Source: JBFLYZ01 sp040756415
Lineage (GTDB): Bacteria > Bacteroidota > Bacteroidia > JADZBD01
Length of the DNA: 40,745 nucleotides
Direction of reading: 5' to 3'
Assembly: GCA_040756415.1 (NCBI GenBank)
Contig: JBFLYZ010000030.1
Span: 1 to 40,745 of the forward strand
Positions 25,223 through 33,303 of this stretch are shown here, one piece after another. Positions within the stretch are counted from its first letter, which is position 1. Every line of letters starts with the position of its first letter. A model generated the notes under the pieces. That model did not search any database. It saw nothing but the letters and a program-made list of their open reading frames with translations, and had not been told where the DNA came from. The position numbers were made by a program, and so were the translations under genes.

Positions 25223-26253
25223 ACTATTTTGGTTTTTGGAATGACAATTTCGGTGCGCACGGTGTTCGCATCCTCGTTCTGCATTTCAAACGAGGCTTCT
25301 TTGCCGTACAGCAGCTCCAGGCGCTGGATGGTGTTCTTGATGCCGAAGCCCGATTCGTTCACCTGGCCGTTGAGCTGACCGCTGTTGCGGATCACGATAT
25401 GCAGCTTCCCCCCACCGTTAAGGAAAGTGGTCAGCGAGATCTCCCCGCCCTGGGTGAGCCTGGAAATACCATGCTTGATCCCGTTCTCGATCAGCGTCTG
25501 CACCATGAGAGGCGGCAGCTCAAAGTCTTCCGACTCGGGAGCTATATCCAGCCGGATGCGGAGGCGCTCTTCGAAACGCGTAGCTTCCAGCCCCAGGTAG
25601 TCCTTTACGATATTGAACTCCTCTCCGAATGAAATGACCTTCTTTTTGCTCATGAGCAGGGTGTTGCGCAGGATGTTCGACAACTGCGTGATGGCATCCT
25701 TGGCCTTTTCGGGGTTCTCGTTGACCAGGGCGCGTATGCTGTTCATGGAATTGAAGATGAAGTGGGGATTGAGCTGCGACTTGAGCTTGTTCAGCTCGAT
25801 GTCCTTGATGGAGGCTTCCCACTTCAGGTTCTCGATCTCGGCTTTCTTGTAGTTCTCCACATAATGCACCAGGAAATAGATCAGGGACCAGAAGAAAAGA
25901 ACAAAGCTGAAATTAAGTATGTTCTGGAATATGGTTTGCCGGGTGTACATGAAATCGAGCTGCATGAGGCTTTCGATCCCGATCTGCATGAAATGCAGGG
26001 CCGATGCCAGCGCGATGGTGATTAAAAGCACACTGGGTATCAGCCTGAGCGTGCTCATGCGCAGCCAGTTGAAATGCACGATGATGTGCCGGTAAACATG
26101 AGAGACCATGACACCGAGCGTAAAGATGAGCGCGAAGCTGATCAGGATATCGTTGCTCAGGCGCGCGGTCATCTGCACATAGAAAGCATTGAGCAGGATG
26201 AAGAACATCCACCCTCCAAGCTGGCAGATCCAGTAAAGCGTATTCTTCGTCAT
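25219..26253 (-). CDS. LytS/YehU-type sensor histidine kinase
   Basis: 344 residues. Four hydrophobic spans (about 8-27, 35-55, 72-92, 110-130) form the sensor, with no large extracellular domain. A short coiled coil leads to the HisKA_5-type motif LKSQLNPHFIFNSMNSIRAL, which contains the phosphorylated His, then the HATPase N-box LIENGIKHG and the G-box SGFGIKNTIQRLELLYG. It partners with the downstream LytTR regulator. The start overlaps the M61 peptidase stop by four bases (26250-26253), so kinase output may be tied to peptidase expression. The stimulus is unknown. Confidence 0.92.
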   Translation of the reverse strand: MTKNTLYWICQLGGWMFFILLNAFYVQMTARLSNDILISFALIFTLGVMVSHVYRHIIVHFNWLRMSTLRLIPSVLLITIALASALHFMQIGIESLMQLDFMYTRQTIFQNILNFSFVLFFWSLIYFLVHYVENYKKAEIENLKWEASIKDIELNKLKSQLNPHFIFNSMNSIRALVNENPEKAKDAITQLSNILRNTLLMSKKKVISFGEEFNIVKDYLGLEATRFEERLRIRLDIAPESEDFELPPLMVQTLIENGIKHGISRLTQGGEISLTTFLNGGGKLHIVIRNSGQLNGQVNESGFGIKNTIQRLELLYGKEASFEMQNEDANTVRTEIVIPKTKIV

Positions 26254-28115
26254 TTCAGGTCGATGGGCCCCAGCCAGTCTTTGCGCAGTTGCAGCTCCTT
26301 GTCGGTGGCCGTTTTGGAAAGCGAAACGTAATGCCTGCGCGTGATCTCCACCATGCGGATCTTCGCCTGCAGCTTGACCTTCTTTTTCTTGCCCTTGTCA
26401 TCGGTGCGTATGACCACCACCTTCAGCTTACGGCCTTCCTTTACGTTCTCGAAGAAAGAGGTCATCACCTGCTCGATATTCGAGGGGGTAACGTCCTGCC
26501 CGTTGAACTTCACCAGCTCGTCACCCTCTTCAAAGCCCAGGTCTTTGCCCATCTCGTCCATTTTATGGGTGTTGACAATGACCAGGCGCCTGGTCTCGGG
26601 GTTGTACCCGATGTCGACATTGCCGTACGAATAGCCCAGCGTGCTGATCTTTGGCGTATAGTCAATGCCCACCAGCTTGAATACCTCTTTGAGCGGAAGC
26701 GGTTCGCTGCCTGCCACATAGCGCTTCAGGAACTCACCGATCTCGGGGTAGGTGAGCTTTACAATGACCGTAAAAAGCGAATCGTCTTTGAACGATTTGT
26801 TCTTCCCGTAGGTTTTGGCCAGGTCGTTCATCATGTCTACCAGCCCGTATTTGCCGCCAGAAAGGTGGCGCAGCTTGATGTCGAGGCAAAGGCCGATGAG
26901 CGCGCCCTTCTGGTACACGTTGCCGTACTGGCTGTTGTAGGAATCCAGGCAGCCCAGGCTCATTTTGGTAAAGGGCAGGGTATCGATGTACTGGTCAGAG
27001 CCTACCATCTTTTCACGCATTTTAGCCAGGAACTCATCCTTCTCGATCAGGCCGTAACGCACCTGAACGTGGTTGGCGAAATATTCGGTCACTCCCTCGT
27101 AGAGCCATAAGTGCATGCTCATTTTCGGGTTATTGTAATCGAAATCACCGATCTCCTCGGAGTGGATGTTGAGGGGTGTGACGATATGAAAGAACTCGTG
27201 CGCGGCCACGTCCTTGATGTAAGGAGCCAGGAAGCTGCCGTTCACCTCGGGCATGAAATAGAAGGAGGAATAGCTGTGCTCCAGGGCCCCGTTCGCACCG
27301 CTGCCCCCGTCAACGGGAGTAAGGTAAAGAATGAAGGCGTATTTCTCAATAGGTAATTTGCCGCCCAGGTATTCCTTCTGCGCCTTCAGCACCTCGCGTA
27401 TGTTATTGGCCAGGAATTTCGCATCCACTTTGTGATTGGGAGAATAGAGCGCCACCAGCACCTCGGCCCCGCCTACGCGTATAATGGAGGTGTCGGGCAG
27501 CGAATACATGATGGGAGAATCGGCCAGGTCGAAATAATTGGAAGTGTAGTAGGTATCTGTTTGGGCCCCCGTTTTCACCGTATTCAGCCCGGTGGCACCG
27601 TAAAAGCCGCTGGGCTTGGTAATGTTCACTTCGTACTTCAGGTTGCGCATCTTATCGAAATAGCCGAAAAAACCATGGTTATTGATCACGAAGTTCTTTC
27701 CCTCTTCGATATTGGTCCCGGCCGGCTCGAACACGAACTTGTCTTTGATCTGAGTGTCCCAGGTGTCTTCCACCATGTAGGTGATCTTATCGAGCGTAAC
27801 CGCCTTATTGATCAGCCAGCCGTTCTCATCTTTCTTCTGTACGGGGAGCTCATTCCCGTTTTTGTCGTAGGCCTTAAAGGCAGAGATGAAGCGCCCGAAA
27901 TCGTAGATCTCGTACGTGCCCGGAACTATTTTAGGCATATAGTAGATGATCTCCTCGCTGGTTATGGCCGGTGCCAGCAGCGTTACCTCCAGCTTGTCGT
28001 CCACAACTTTGTTGAGGTCTACAGAAAAGTAATAGGTATCGGTCTTTCGTTCCTGGCTCCAGGCCTGGCTCCATGCGCCCAGCGCTATAGCTCCGGCAAG
28101 CAAGATGCTTTTCAT
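26250..28115 (-). CDS. M61-family (glycyl aminopeptidase-like) metallopeptidase with PDZ domain
   Basis: 621 residues from ATG 28115, which begins a signal peptide (MKSILLAGAIALGAWSQAWSQ); a start at 28142 would put nine extra residues in front of it. The N-terminal beta-domain (~25-230) is followed by a thermolysin-like catalytic domain with HEFFH (H306, H310) and the third zinc ligand E340 in WLYEGVTEYFA. A C-terminal PDZ-like domain (DIGYNPETRRLVIVNTHKM..GFEEGDELVKFNGQDV) is typical of M61. It should be periplasmic or surface exposed. The stop overlaps the kinase ATG. Several M61 proteins are dispensable scavenging peptidases; here the linkage to a two-component system is notable. Confidence 0.88.
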   Translation of the reverse strand: MKSILLAGAIALGAWSQAWSQERKTDTYYFSVDLNKVVDDKLEVTLLAPAITSEEIIYYMPKIVPGTYEIYDFGRFISAFKAYDKNGNELPVQKKDENGWLINKAVTLDKITYMVEDTWDTQIKDKFVFEPAGTNIEEGKNFVINNHGFFGYFDKMRNLKYEVNITKPSGFYGATGLNTVKTGAQTDTYYTSNYFDLADSPIMYSLPDTSIIRVGGAEVLVALYSPNHKVDAKFLANNIREVLKAQKEYLGGKLPIEKYAFILYLTPVDGGSGANGALEHSYSSFYFMPEVNGSFLAPYIKDVAAHEFFHIVTPLNIHSEEIGDFDYNNPKMSMHLWLYEGVTEYFANHVQVRYGLIEKDEFLAKMREKMVGSDQYIDTLPFTKMSLGCLDSYNSQYGNVYQKGALIGLCLDIKLRHLSGGKYGLVDMMNDLAKTYGKNKSFKDDSLFTVIVKLTYPEIGEFLKRYVAGSEPLPLKEVFKLVGIDYTPKISTLGYSYGNVDIGYNPETRRLVIVNTHKMDEMGKDLGFEEGDELVKFNGQDVTPSNIEQVMTSFFENVKEGRKLKVVVIRTDDKGKKKKVKLQAKIRMVEITRRHYVSLSKTATDKELQLRKDWLGPIDLK

Positions 28116-28140
28116 TGCGTCTTTTTCCCGTAAAAATACC

Positions 28141-28168
28141 ATTCTTCCGTTTATATGGAAGCAGAATT
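28141..28168. repeat. Inverted repeat in the M61/M23 divergent intergenic region
   Basis: CTTCC (28144-28148) / GGAAG (28157-28161) with an 8-base AT-rich loop, extended outward by ATT/AAT with a two-base bulge. It lies 25-50 bases upstream of the M61 ATG, near a TATTTTTA -7-like element. Could be an operator or an mRNA hairpin; evidence is structural only. Confidence 0.35.
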
Positions 28169-28278
28169 ACATGAAAGGAGAAAATGGCTGGTGAGTGGAA
28201 ATAGTTTTCAAAGCGCTGCTGTGTAAAAACATGGATGCCGGACGGCCGAACAAGCGATAAAATGCCGATTTTAGCGCA

Positions 28279-29163
28279 TTGAAAAGGGAAAACAGCATAC
28301 TGCAGGCCGCCAGCCTGCTCTCCGCTGGCTGCAGAGGGCTTTGCCTCGCCCTGCTGCTGATCTGTTCCCTTCCCGCTGCCGCGCAAACCGATACGCTGGA
28401 AGGCGATCCAGAAGAGGAGGAGATCATCACGGGCGTAAAATATGCCGATTCGCTGCTGGTGAAAGTGCCGGCTTACATGATCTACAAGACCTGGGATACG
28501 GTGAACATACACTGTTACAGCGTTGACCTGACCAAGATGAACGATTCGGTGAAGATCAAATTCATCTATGATAAAAAATGCGATTTCGTCATGCCTATCG
28601 TGGGGCTGACCACCTCCAGTTTCGGGTACAGGCGGGGGCGTCCGCACCTGGGCATTGACATAGACCTGGAAACGGGCGATACCGTGCGCTGCATGTTCGA
28701 TGGGCGGGTGCGCATCGCCAAAAAGAGCAAGACCTACGGCAACGTGGTGGTGGTGCGGCACAACAACGGGCTGGAGACCGTTTACGCGCATCTTTCAAAG
28801 CTCAGTGTAAAGGCCGATGACGTGGTGAGCGCGGGTACCGTGCTGGGATTGGGAGGCAACACGGGCCGGTCAACTGGCAGCCACCTGCATTTCGAGACGC
28901 GCTACCTGGGCAATGCCATTAACCCAGCTATGATCATTGACTTCAAGGGCCAGAAGCTCATATCCGATTCCATGTACATCAGCAAAAAGACCTTCAAGTA
29001 CATTGCAGAGTACAAGGCCGCCAAGTATTATACGGTCAAGAAGGGCGATTCGCTGAGCAAGATCGCGCAGAAGAACGGCACCAGCGTGAGCAAGATATGC
29101 AAGCTGAACGGCATCAAGCCTACCAGCATCATTAAACCGGGGCAAAAGCTTAGGGTAAGGTAA
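28279..29163 (+). CDS. M23 peptidase with C-terminal LysM domain
   Basis: 294 residues from TTG 28279; no ATG/GTG is available before the signal peptide (LCLALLLICSLPAAAQ, cut near residue 36). The lysostaphin-type domain has the zinc/catalytic set: H123 and D127 in HLGIDIDLETGD, H171 in YAHLSKL, and H204 in GSHLHFE. LysM at ~249-294 (YYTVKKGDSLSKIAQKNG...IIKPGQKLRVR) binds peptidoglycan. All catalytic residues are present, so it is likely an active DD-endopeptidase-type hydrolase in the periplasm. Divergent from the M61 operon. Confidence 0.88.
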   Translation: MKRENSILQAASLLSAGCRGLCLALLLICSLPAAAQTDTLEGDPEEEEIITGVKYADSLLVKVPAYMIYKTWDTVNIHCYSVDLTKMNDSVKIKFIYDKKCDFVMPIVGLTTSSFGYRRGRPHLGIDIDLETGDTVRCMFDGRVRIAKKSKTYGNVVVVRHNNGLETVYAHLSKLSVKADDVVSAGTVLGLGGNTGRSTGSHLHFETRYLGNAINPAMIIDFKGQKLISDSMYISKKTFKYIAEYKAAKYYTVKKGDSLSKIAQKNGTSVSKICKLNGIKPTSIIKPGQKLRVR

Positions 29164-29164
29164 A

Positions 29165-29259
29165 TGGATATTGGAAGTTAGATATTGGATGTTGGATATT
29201 GGAAGTTAGATATTGGATGTTGGATATTGGAAGTTAGATATTGGATATTGGATGTTGGA
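29165..29259. repeat. Short tandem repeat, 28-bp unit, about 3.3 copies
   Basis: The unit starts TGGATATTGGAAGTTAG and repeats at 29165, 29193 and 29221, with a partial copy from 29249. The first two copies are identical and the third diverges only in its last bases. It is internally built from TGGATATTGG/TGGATGTTGG-like words. It lies immediately after the M23 gene stop and ends 17 bases before the Smr gene. Confidence 0.88.
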
Positions 29260-29276
29260 GCTCTCCCATTCAAAAC

Positions 29277-29531
29277 ATGGCAAAGATCAAGCTCGACCTT
29301 CATGATATTTACAACCGGGGCGGGGAGATAGATGCCGCCCTGGAGGATATCATTGCCGAGGCGGTGGAGAAGAGGATCGTCCTGGTGGAGATCATTCCCG
29401 GCAAGGGCAGCGGGCAACTGAAGAAAAAAGTGCTGCGCTTCCTGGAGCAGCCGCACATTAAGAAATTATATCACCGCGTTGAAAAGGACAGCAAGAACTT
29501 CGGGAGGGTGTTTGTGCATTTCAGGTTTTGA
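29277..29531 (+). CDS. Stand-alone Smr (MutS2 C-terminal-like) domain protein
   Basis: 84 residues from ATG 29277; the earlier in-frame ATG at 29241 lies inside the tandem repeat and is rejected. The small MutS-related fold is visible: LDLHDIYNRGG (core LDLH), an amphipathic helix with DAALEDIIAEAVEKR, IIPGKGSGQLKKKVLRFLEQ (the GKGSG loop, with Pro replacing the usual His of HGKG) and a final strand FGRVFVHF. Stand-alone Smr domains bind or nick nucleic acids. The missing His in the loop may affect catalysis. Function inferred from family. Confidence 0.8.
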   Translation: MAKIKLDLHDIYNRGGEIDAALEDIIAEAVEKRIVLVEIIPGKGSGQLKKKVLRFLEQPHIKKLYHRVEKDSKNFGRVFVHFRF

Positions 29532-29590
29532 GGCTTAATATTGAAATGTGGAGAAAGAGCATTGGTGCGTCTGAAATTAAATGTCATGTT

Positions 29591-30184
29591 ATGACCCGCC
29601 TGAATCTATTTGTATTATTATTGATCTCGAGCTGCTCAAAGCATAATCCTCCAAGAAATGCTTATATTATTCAGGGAGTCAAGCATATTTCGGTGCTTTA
29701 TCCCGTGGCGGCAATAGATTCAAGCCGGAATACAATAGTTTATACTTCATCTGTGGAATTTAAGGGTGATTCGGCATACGTGTATAATACAACAGCCAAT
29801 GGTTATATTGTAGCCAAAGTATTTTTATCTGATTCTCTTATTAATTTCTTTAACAGAATAATATTGTTTGTGGATTTTAATTCATTCAGAGAGAATGAAA
29901 TACCAGACGAATGTGAAAATACGGATAAGCTATACTGTGGACCTGATTATGGCTTTATAGATTCAACGAACGAGGTAATTCTTTTCAATGGGAAGGGTCT
30001 AGGACGTAATAAAAATGCCGCGTTGTATGATATGCTGGGAAGGTTAGATGATTTTTATTCAGAATCTACTAACGATACGTCTGAAATTGTAACCTCAGTA
30101 AAAAGGATAAATAAGATTTATTATCAAAAGAAAAGGTTTTTGCCGCCACCCAAGATCGAAAGCGTTCGATTCAATCCCAATTAA
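29591..30184 (+). CDS. AT-rich putative lipoprotein
   Basis: 197 residues from ATG 29591 (MTRLNLFVLLLISSCSKHN), a lipoprotein signal with lipobox-like ISSC (Cys14). No known domain; mature part has many Asn/Asp/Tyr and a CENTDKLYCGPDYG segment with two cysteines that could pair. Base and codon use are clearly more AT-rich than in every neighbour (many ATA, TTA, AAT codons), which suggests acquisition from elsewhere or a rapidly evolving accessory gene. It lies between the tandem repeat/Smr gene and the M13 peptidase. An earlier reading from 29528 lacks a signal and is less likely. Confidence 0.6.
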   Translation: MTRLNLFVLLLISSCSKHNPPRNAYIIQGVKHISVLYPVAAIDSSRNTIVYTSSVEFKGDSAYVYNTTANGYIVAKVFLSDSLINFFNRIILFVDFNSFRENEIPDECENTDKLYCGPDYGFIDSTNEVILFNGKGLGRNKNAALYDMLGRLDDFYSESTNDTSEIVTSVKRINKIYYQKKRFLPPPKIESVRFNPN

Positions 30185-30238
30185 GAGGTCTATTTCTACC
30201 GCTCATCCCTATTCCCTTATTTCCCTGTTTCCTTTTCT

Positions 30239-30246
30239 TACATTTG
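30239..30246 (+). promoter_or_regulatory. Predicted -7 box of the M13 peptidase gene
   Basis: TACATTTG, exact match to TAnnTTTG, inside a pyrimidine-rich stretch (30190-30240). Transcription would start near 30253, so the ATG at 30264 is used and the in-frame GTG at 30246 is not. Confidence 0.48.
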
Positions 30247-30263
30247 TGTCAAATCTTGTTAAA

Positions 30264-32321
30264 ATGAAAAACGTCAACATCTTCGCCTTAAGCGTTCTCG
30301 CCCTCGCGACAGCCATAGGCTGCGGCAGCAGCCAGCAGCCGGTGCCGGGTCCTGCCAAGCCCGATATCCTTTTTTCCAACCTGGATACCACCGTGCATCC
30401 GGGCGATGACTTTTTCCTGTACGCTAACGGGGGCTGGTTCAAAAAGAACCCCATTCCCGAGACCGAAAGCCGCTGGGGTATAGGCAATCTGGTGAGCGAT
30501 GCCATTTATGAGCAGCTTAAAACGGTATGCGAACAGGCGGCTGCCAAGACCGATCACCAGCCCGGCAGCGGTATGCAGAAGATTGGCGATCTCTATTTTT
30601 CGGCCATGGATTCGGTAAACATTGACCAGCAGGGTGTAACACCGCTGGAAAACGAGCTGAAAATGATCAGTGAGATAAAGGACGTGAAGGGCGTGCTCAG
30701 CGCCATTGCCCAATTCCAGGTGTACGGGGCCGCTCCGGCCTTTGGCTGCTACGTTGCGCAGGACGACATGAACAGCGAAGTGATGTCGTTCAGGCTGGTG
30801 CAGGGCGGGCTGGGCCTTCCCAACAAGGACTATTATTTCAAGAACGATGAACGTACCAAAAAAGTGCGTGAGGAATATGTTAAGCATGTAGAGCGCACGC
30901 TGATCAATATAGGCTATGATGAAAAAAAGGCGGCCCAGTCGGCTAAGGATATCATGCGGCTGGAAACCTGGCTTGCAAAGAACTCGCGTGAGCTGGAAGA
31001 GCTGCGCGACCCGTATGCCAACTACAACAAAAAGTCCATGGCCGACCTGGATAAGCTCACCCCGTCCATTAAGTGGAAAGAGGTATTTGGCGCCATGATG
31101 CTGCCCGGGATGGACAGCGTTATCGTGGGCCAGCCGGAGTTTTACAGCGCGCTGGACAAAAGCCTCAGCTCTTTCAGCATTAGCACCTGGCAGGATTATC
31201 TGAAATGGCACCTGGTGGCCTCCTTCGCCAGCAAGCTGGGCGGCCGGTTCGAGGCCGAGGATTTTGCCTTTTACAAGGGCGTGCTGTTTGGCGCGAAAAA
31301 GCAGAAACCCCGCTGGAAAAGGGTGATCGATTACCAGAACGAGGCCATGGGCGAGCTGCTGGGCCAACTGTTCGTAAAGGAGTATTTCCCTGCCGAAACC
31401 AAAGAGCGCTACTCCAACATGGTGGACGCGGTCATGGAATCGTATAAAGAGCATATCCAGAAACTGCCCTGGATGAGCGCGGCCACCAAGGAAAAAGCGC
31501 TGAAAAAGCTCAGCACCATCACCAAGAAGGTGGGTTACCCGGATAAATGGAAGGATTTTTCCTCCATGAATATCTCGCGCCAGCCATTTGTGCGCAATGC
31601 CATCAACGTTAATACCTGGTGGCATAAGTATTACGTGGATAAGATAGGCAAGCCGGTAGACCGTACGGAATGGCAGATGAACCCGCAGGAGTACAACGCG
31701 TATTACAATCCCAGCAATAACGAGATCGTACTGCCGGCCGCCATCTTTTCCGTGCTGCCCGGCTACAAGGATTCCGAACTGGACGATGCGGTGGTGTACG
31801 GCTACGCGGGGGCTTCCACCATAGGGCATGAGCTAACCCATGGCTTTGATGACGAAGGACGGCAGTTCGATGAAAAAGGCAACCTGAGCAATTGGTGGAC
31901 CAGGGAGGACGAGGAGGCTTTTCTTGCTATAGCCAATAAGTATGTGGAGCAGTTCAATAACTACGTGGTGCTCGACAGCCTGCACGTGAACGGCAAGGCT
32001 ACGCTGGGCGAAAATATTGCCGACCTGGGCGGTGTGGCCATTGCGCTGGACGCGTTCAAGAAGACCGAACAATATAAAAAAGGAGAGAAGATAGCGGGAC
32101 TGACCCCCATACAGCGCTATTTTCTGGGCTATGCCCTGGGCTGGCTCATGCATATGCGTGACGAGCGCCTGGCCAGTATGATACTCACCGATGTGCATTC
32201 GCCCGCCCATTTGCGCGTGAACGGGCCTTTCAGCAACATCCCCGAGTTCTACGAGGCTTTTGGCGTAAAGGAGGGTCAGAAAATGTACAGGGCCCCGGGC
32301 GACAGGGTGGTGATCTGGTAA
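30264..32321 (+). CDS. M13-family (neprilysin-like) metallopeptidase lipoprotein
   Basis: 686 residues from ATG 30264. Lipoprotein signal MKNVNIFALSVLALATAIGC with Cys after AIG. M13 N-terminal lobe (DTTVHPGDDFFLYANGGWFKKNPIP) and catalytic lobe are complete: the NAYYNP substrate-binding motif, zinc motif GHELTHGFDDEGRQFD (H522, H526) and third ligand E583 in GENIADLGGVAIA, plus the C-terminal PAHLRVNGP block with the transition-state-stabilising region. Full length and intact, so an active oligopeptidase of the periplasm or cell surface is expected. Own promoter; the following gene is 111 bases away. Confidence 0.93.
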   Translation: MKNVNIFALSVLALATAIGCGSSQQPVPGPAKPDILFSNLDTTVHPGDDFFLYANGGWFKKNPIPETESRWGIGNLVSDAIYEQLKTVCEQAAAKTDHQPGSGMQKIGDLYFSAMDSVNIDQQGVTPLENELKMISEIKDVKGVLSAIAQFQVYGAAPAFGCYVAQDDMNSEVMSFRLVQGGLGLPNKDYYFKNDERTKKVREEYVKHVERTLINIGYDEKKAAQSAKDIMRLETWLAKNSRELEELRDPYANYNKKSMADLDKLTPSIKWKEVFGAMMLPGMDSVIVGQPEFYSALDKSLSSFSISTWQDYLKWHLVASFASKLGGRFEAEDFAFYKGVLFGAKKQKPRWKRVIDYQNEAMGELLGQLFVKEYFPAETKERYSNMVDAVMESYKEHIQKLPWMSAATKEKALKKLSTITKKVGYPDKWKDFSSMNISRQPFVRNAINVNTWWHKYYVDKIGKPVDRTEWQMNPQEYNAYYNPSNNEIVLPAAIFSVLPGYKDSELDDAVVYGYAGASTIGHELTHGFDDEGRQFDEKGNLSNWWTREDEEAFLAIANKYVEQFNNYVVLDSLHVNGKATLGENIADLGGVAIALDAFKKTEQYKKGEKIAGLTPIQRYFLGYALGWLMHMRDERLASMILTDVHSPAHLRVNGPFSNIPEFYEAFGVKEGQKMYRAPGDRVVIW

Positions 32322-32432
32322 GGGCGGCCGCGCCTGCCGGTTCAGAACAGAAAACGGCCGTTTGGGCTATGTAAATATACCATTGGTCCAATTACTGTTG
32401 CATATAGCCTGTGCCTTCTCGTATAAGAAGGT

Positions 32433-33224
32433 ATGAAACCCCTCCTGTTGTGTTTCCTGCTGCTTTCCTCGGCCTGCATGGCGCAGGATGTCAAGACGCT
32501 GGTCAACATCAATTATTTCGGCAAGAACGTATTCATCCAGAACCAGAAGGAGGGCAGCGGCTTTTGCGTGAGCAAGGTCATGGCAAACGGGGTTTCCGCC
32601 AGCGAGGCCGAGGTCAGCGTAGCCGTGATCGAGATCAAGCTCAGGGACATGGGCATGAAAGAAGGGGCACCGGTTAAGATCGAGATATGGCATAAGCCGG
32701 GTTGCGCGCCCAAGGTTATTTCCGGTAATACCGCACCCAAGAAAGAGCTCGAGATATTTTCCGTTGCCATAGATGCCAAGGGCCACCTGCACTGGAAGAC
32801 CAGGAACGAGGCCTGGAAGCTATACTACATAGTGGAGCAGTACCGCTGGAACAAATGGATAAAGCTGGGCGAGCTGGAGGCCAAGGGCGGTGAGGGCGAG
32901 CAGGAGTACAGCTATCCCCTGGTTCTTAACTCGGGTATCAACAAGGTGCGTATCAAGTATTTCGACCTCAACGCCAAACCCCATTATTCCAAGATCGTGG
33001 AGTTTGTTTCCGATGTTAAGGAAGTGACCATTGCACAACCTGCCGACCTGAACAAGGTGAAAGGCCAGATCGTGTTCAGCGAGCCTACTTTCTTCGAGAT
33101 CTACGATGAGTTCGGGCTGGTGATCAAGAAGGGAACTGCCCAAAGCATCGACTGCACGCTCTTCCAAAAGGGAACATATTACCTGAATTTCGACAACCAG
33201 ACGAAGGTGTTCATCAAGACCTGA
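32433..33224 (+). CDS. Unknown exported protein with a degenerate T9SS-like end
   Basis: 263 residues. Signal peptide MKPLLLCFLLLSSACMA (a lipobox reading at SSAC is less likely). Preceded by a strong AAGAAGGT ribosome-binding sequence. The mature region is beta-rich with a fibronectin-like segment (WKTRNEAWKLYYIVEQYRWNKWIKLGELEAKG). The last ~70 residues (PADLNKVKGQIVFSEPTFFE, GTYYLNFDNQTKVFIKT) copy the shape of a type A sorting domain (Gly-x-Tyr then a final basic strand) but lack the YPNP start. Function unknown. Confidence 0.65.
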   Translation: MKPLLLCFLLLSSACMAQDVKTLVNINYFGKNVFIQNQKEGSGFCVSKVMANGVSASEAEVSVAVIEIKLRDMGMKEGAPVKIEIWHKPGCAPKVISGNTAPKKELEIFSVAIDAKGHLHWKTRNEAWKLYYIVEQYRWNKWIKLGELEAKGGEGEQEYSYPLVLNSGINKVRIKYFDLNAKPHYSKIVEFVSDVKEVTIAQPADLNKVKGQIVFSEPTFFEIYDEFGLVIKKGTAQSIDCTLFQKGTYYLNFDNQTKVFIKT

Positions 33225-33246
33225 GCCCTTTGATAGGAACAGGTGA

Positions 33247-33278
33247 TCTGGCCATTTAGCCGGATATTTTTACTTTTA
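33247..33278 (+). promoter_or_regulatory. Possible promoter of the 33304 membrane protein
   Basis: TCTG (33247-33250), 20 bases, TACTTTTA (33271-33278): one mismatch in each box. Leader of about 20 bases. Confidence 0.35.
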
Positions 33279-33303
33279 CCTGTAAACCTAAAAACCACCA
33301 ACC

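Noticed and set aside
30190..30240. Pyrimidine-rich stretch with CCCT/TTCCC words before the M13 gene
   Set aside because: Irregular, no clear repeat unit; not called as a repeat.
30288..31829. 513-codon open frame on the minus strand inside the M13 gene
   Set aside because: Shadow of the M13 coding sequence: His/Leu/Gly-biased translation, no start context and no recognisable domain.
32352..32363. 12-base palindrome AAACGGCCGTTT after the M13 gene
   Set aside because: Too short a loop for a hairpin and no T-run follows; probably chance in GC-rich DNA.
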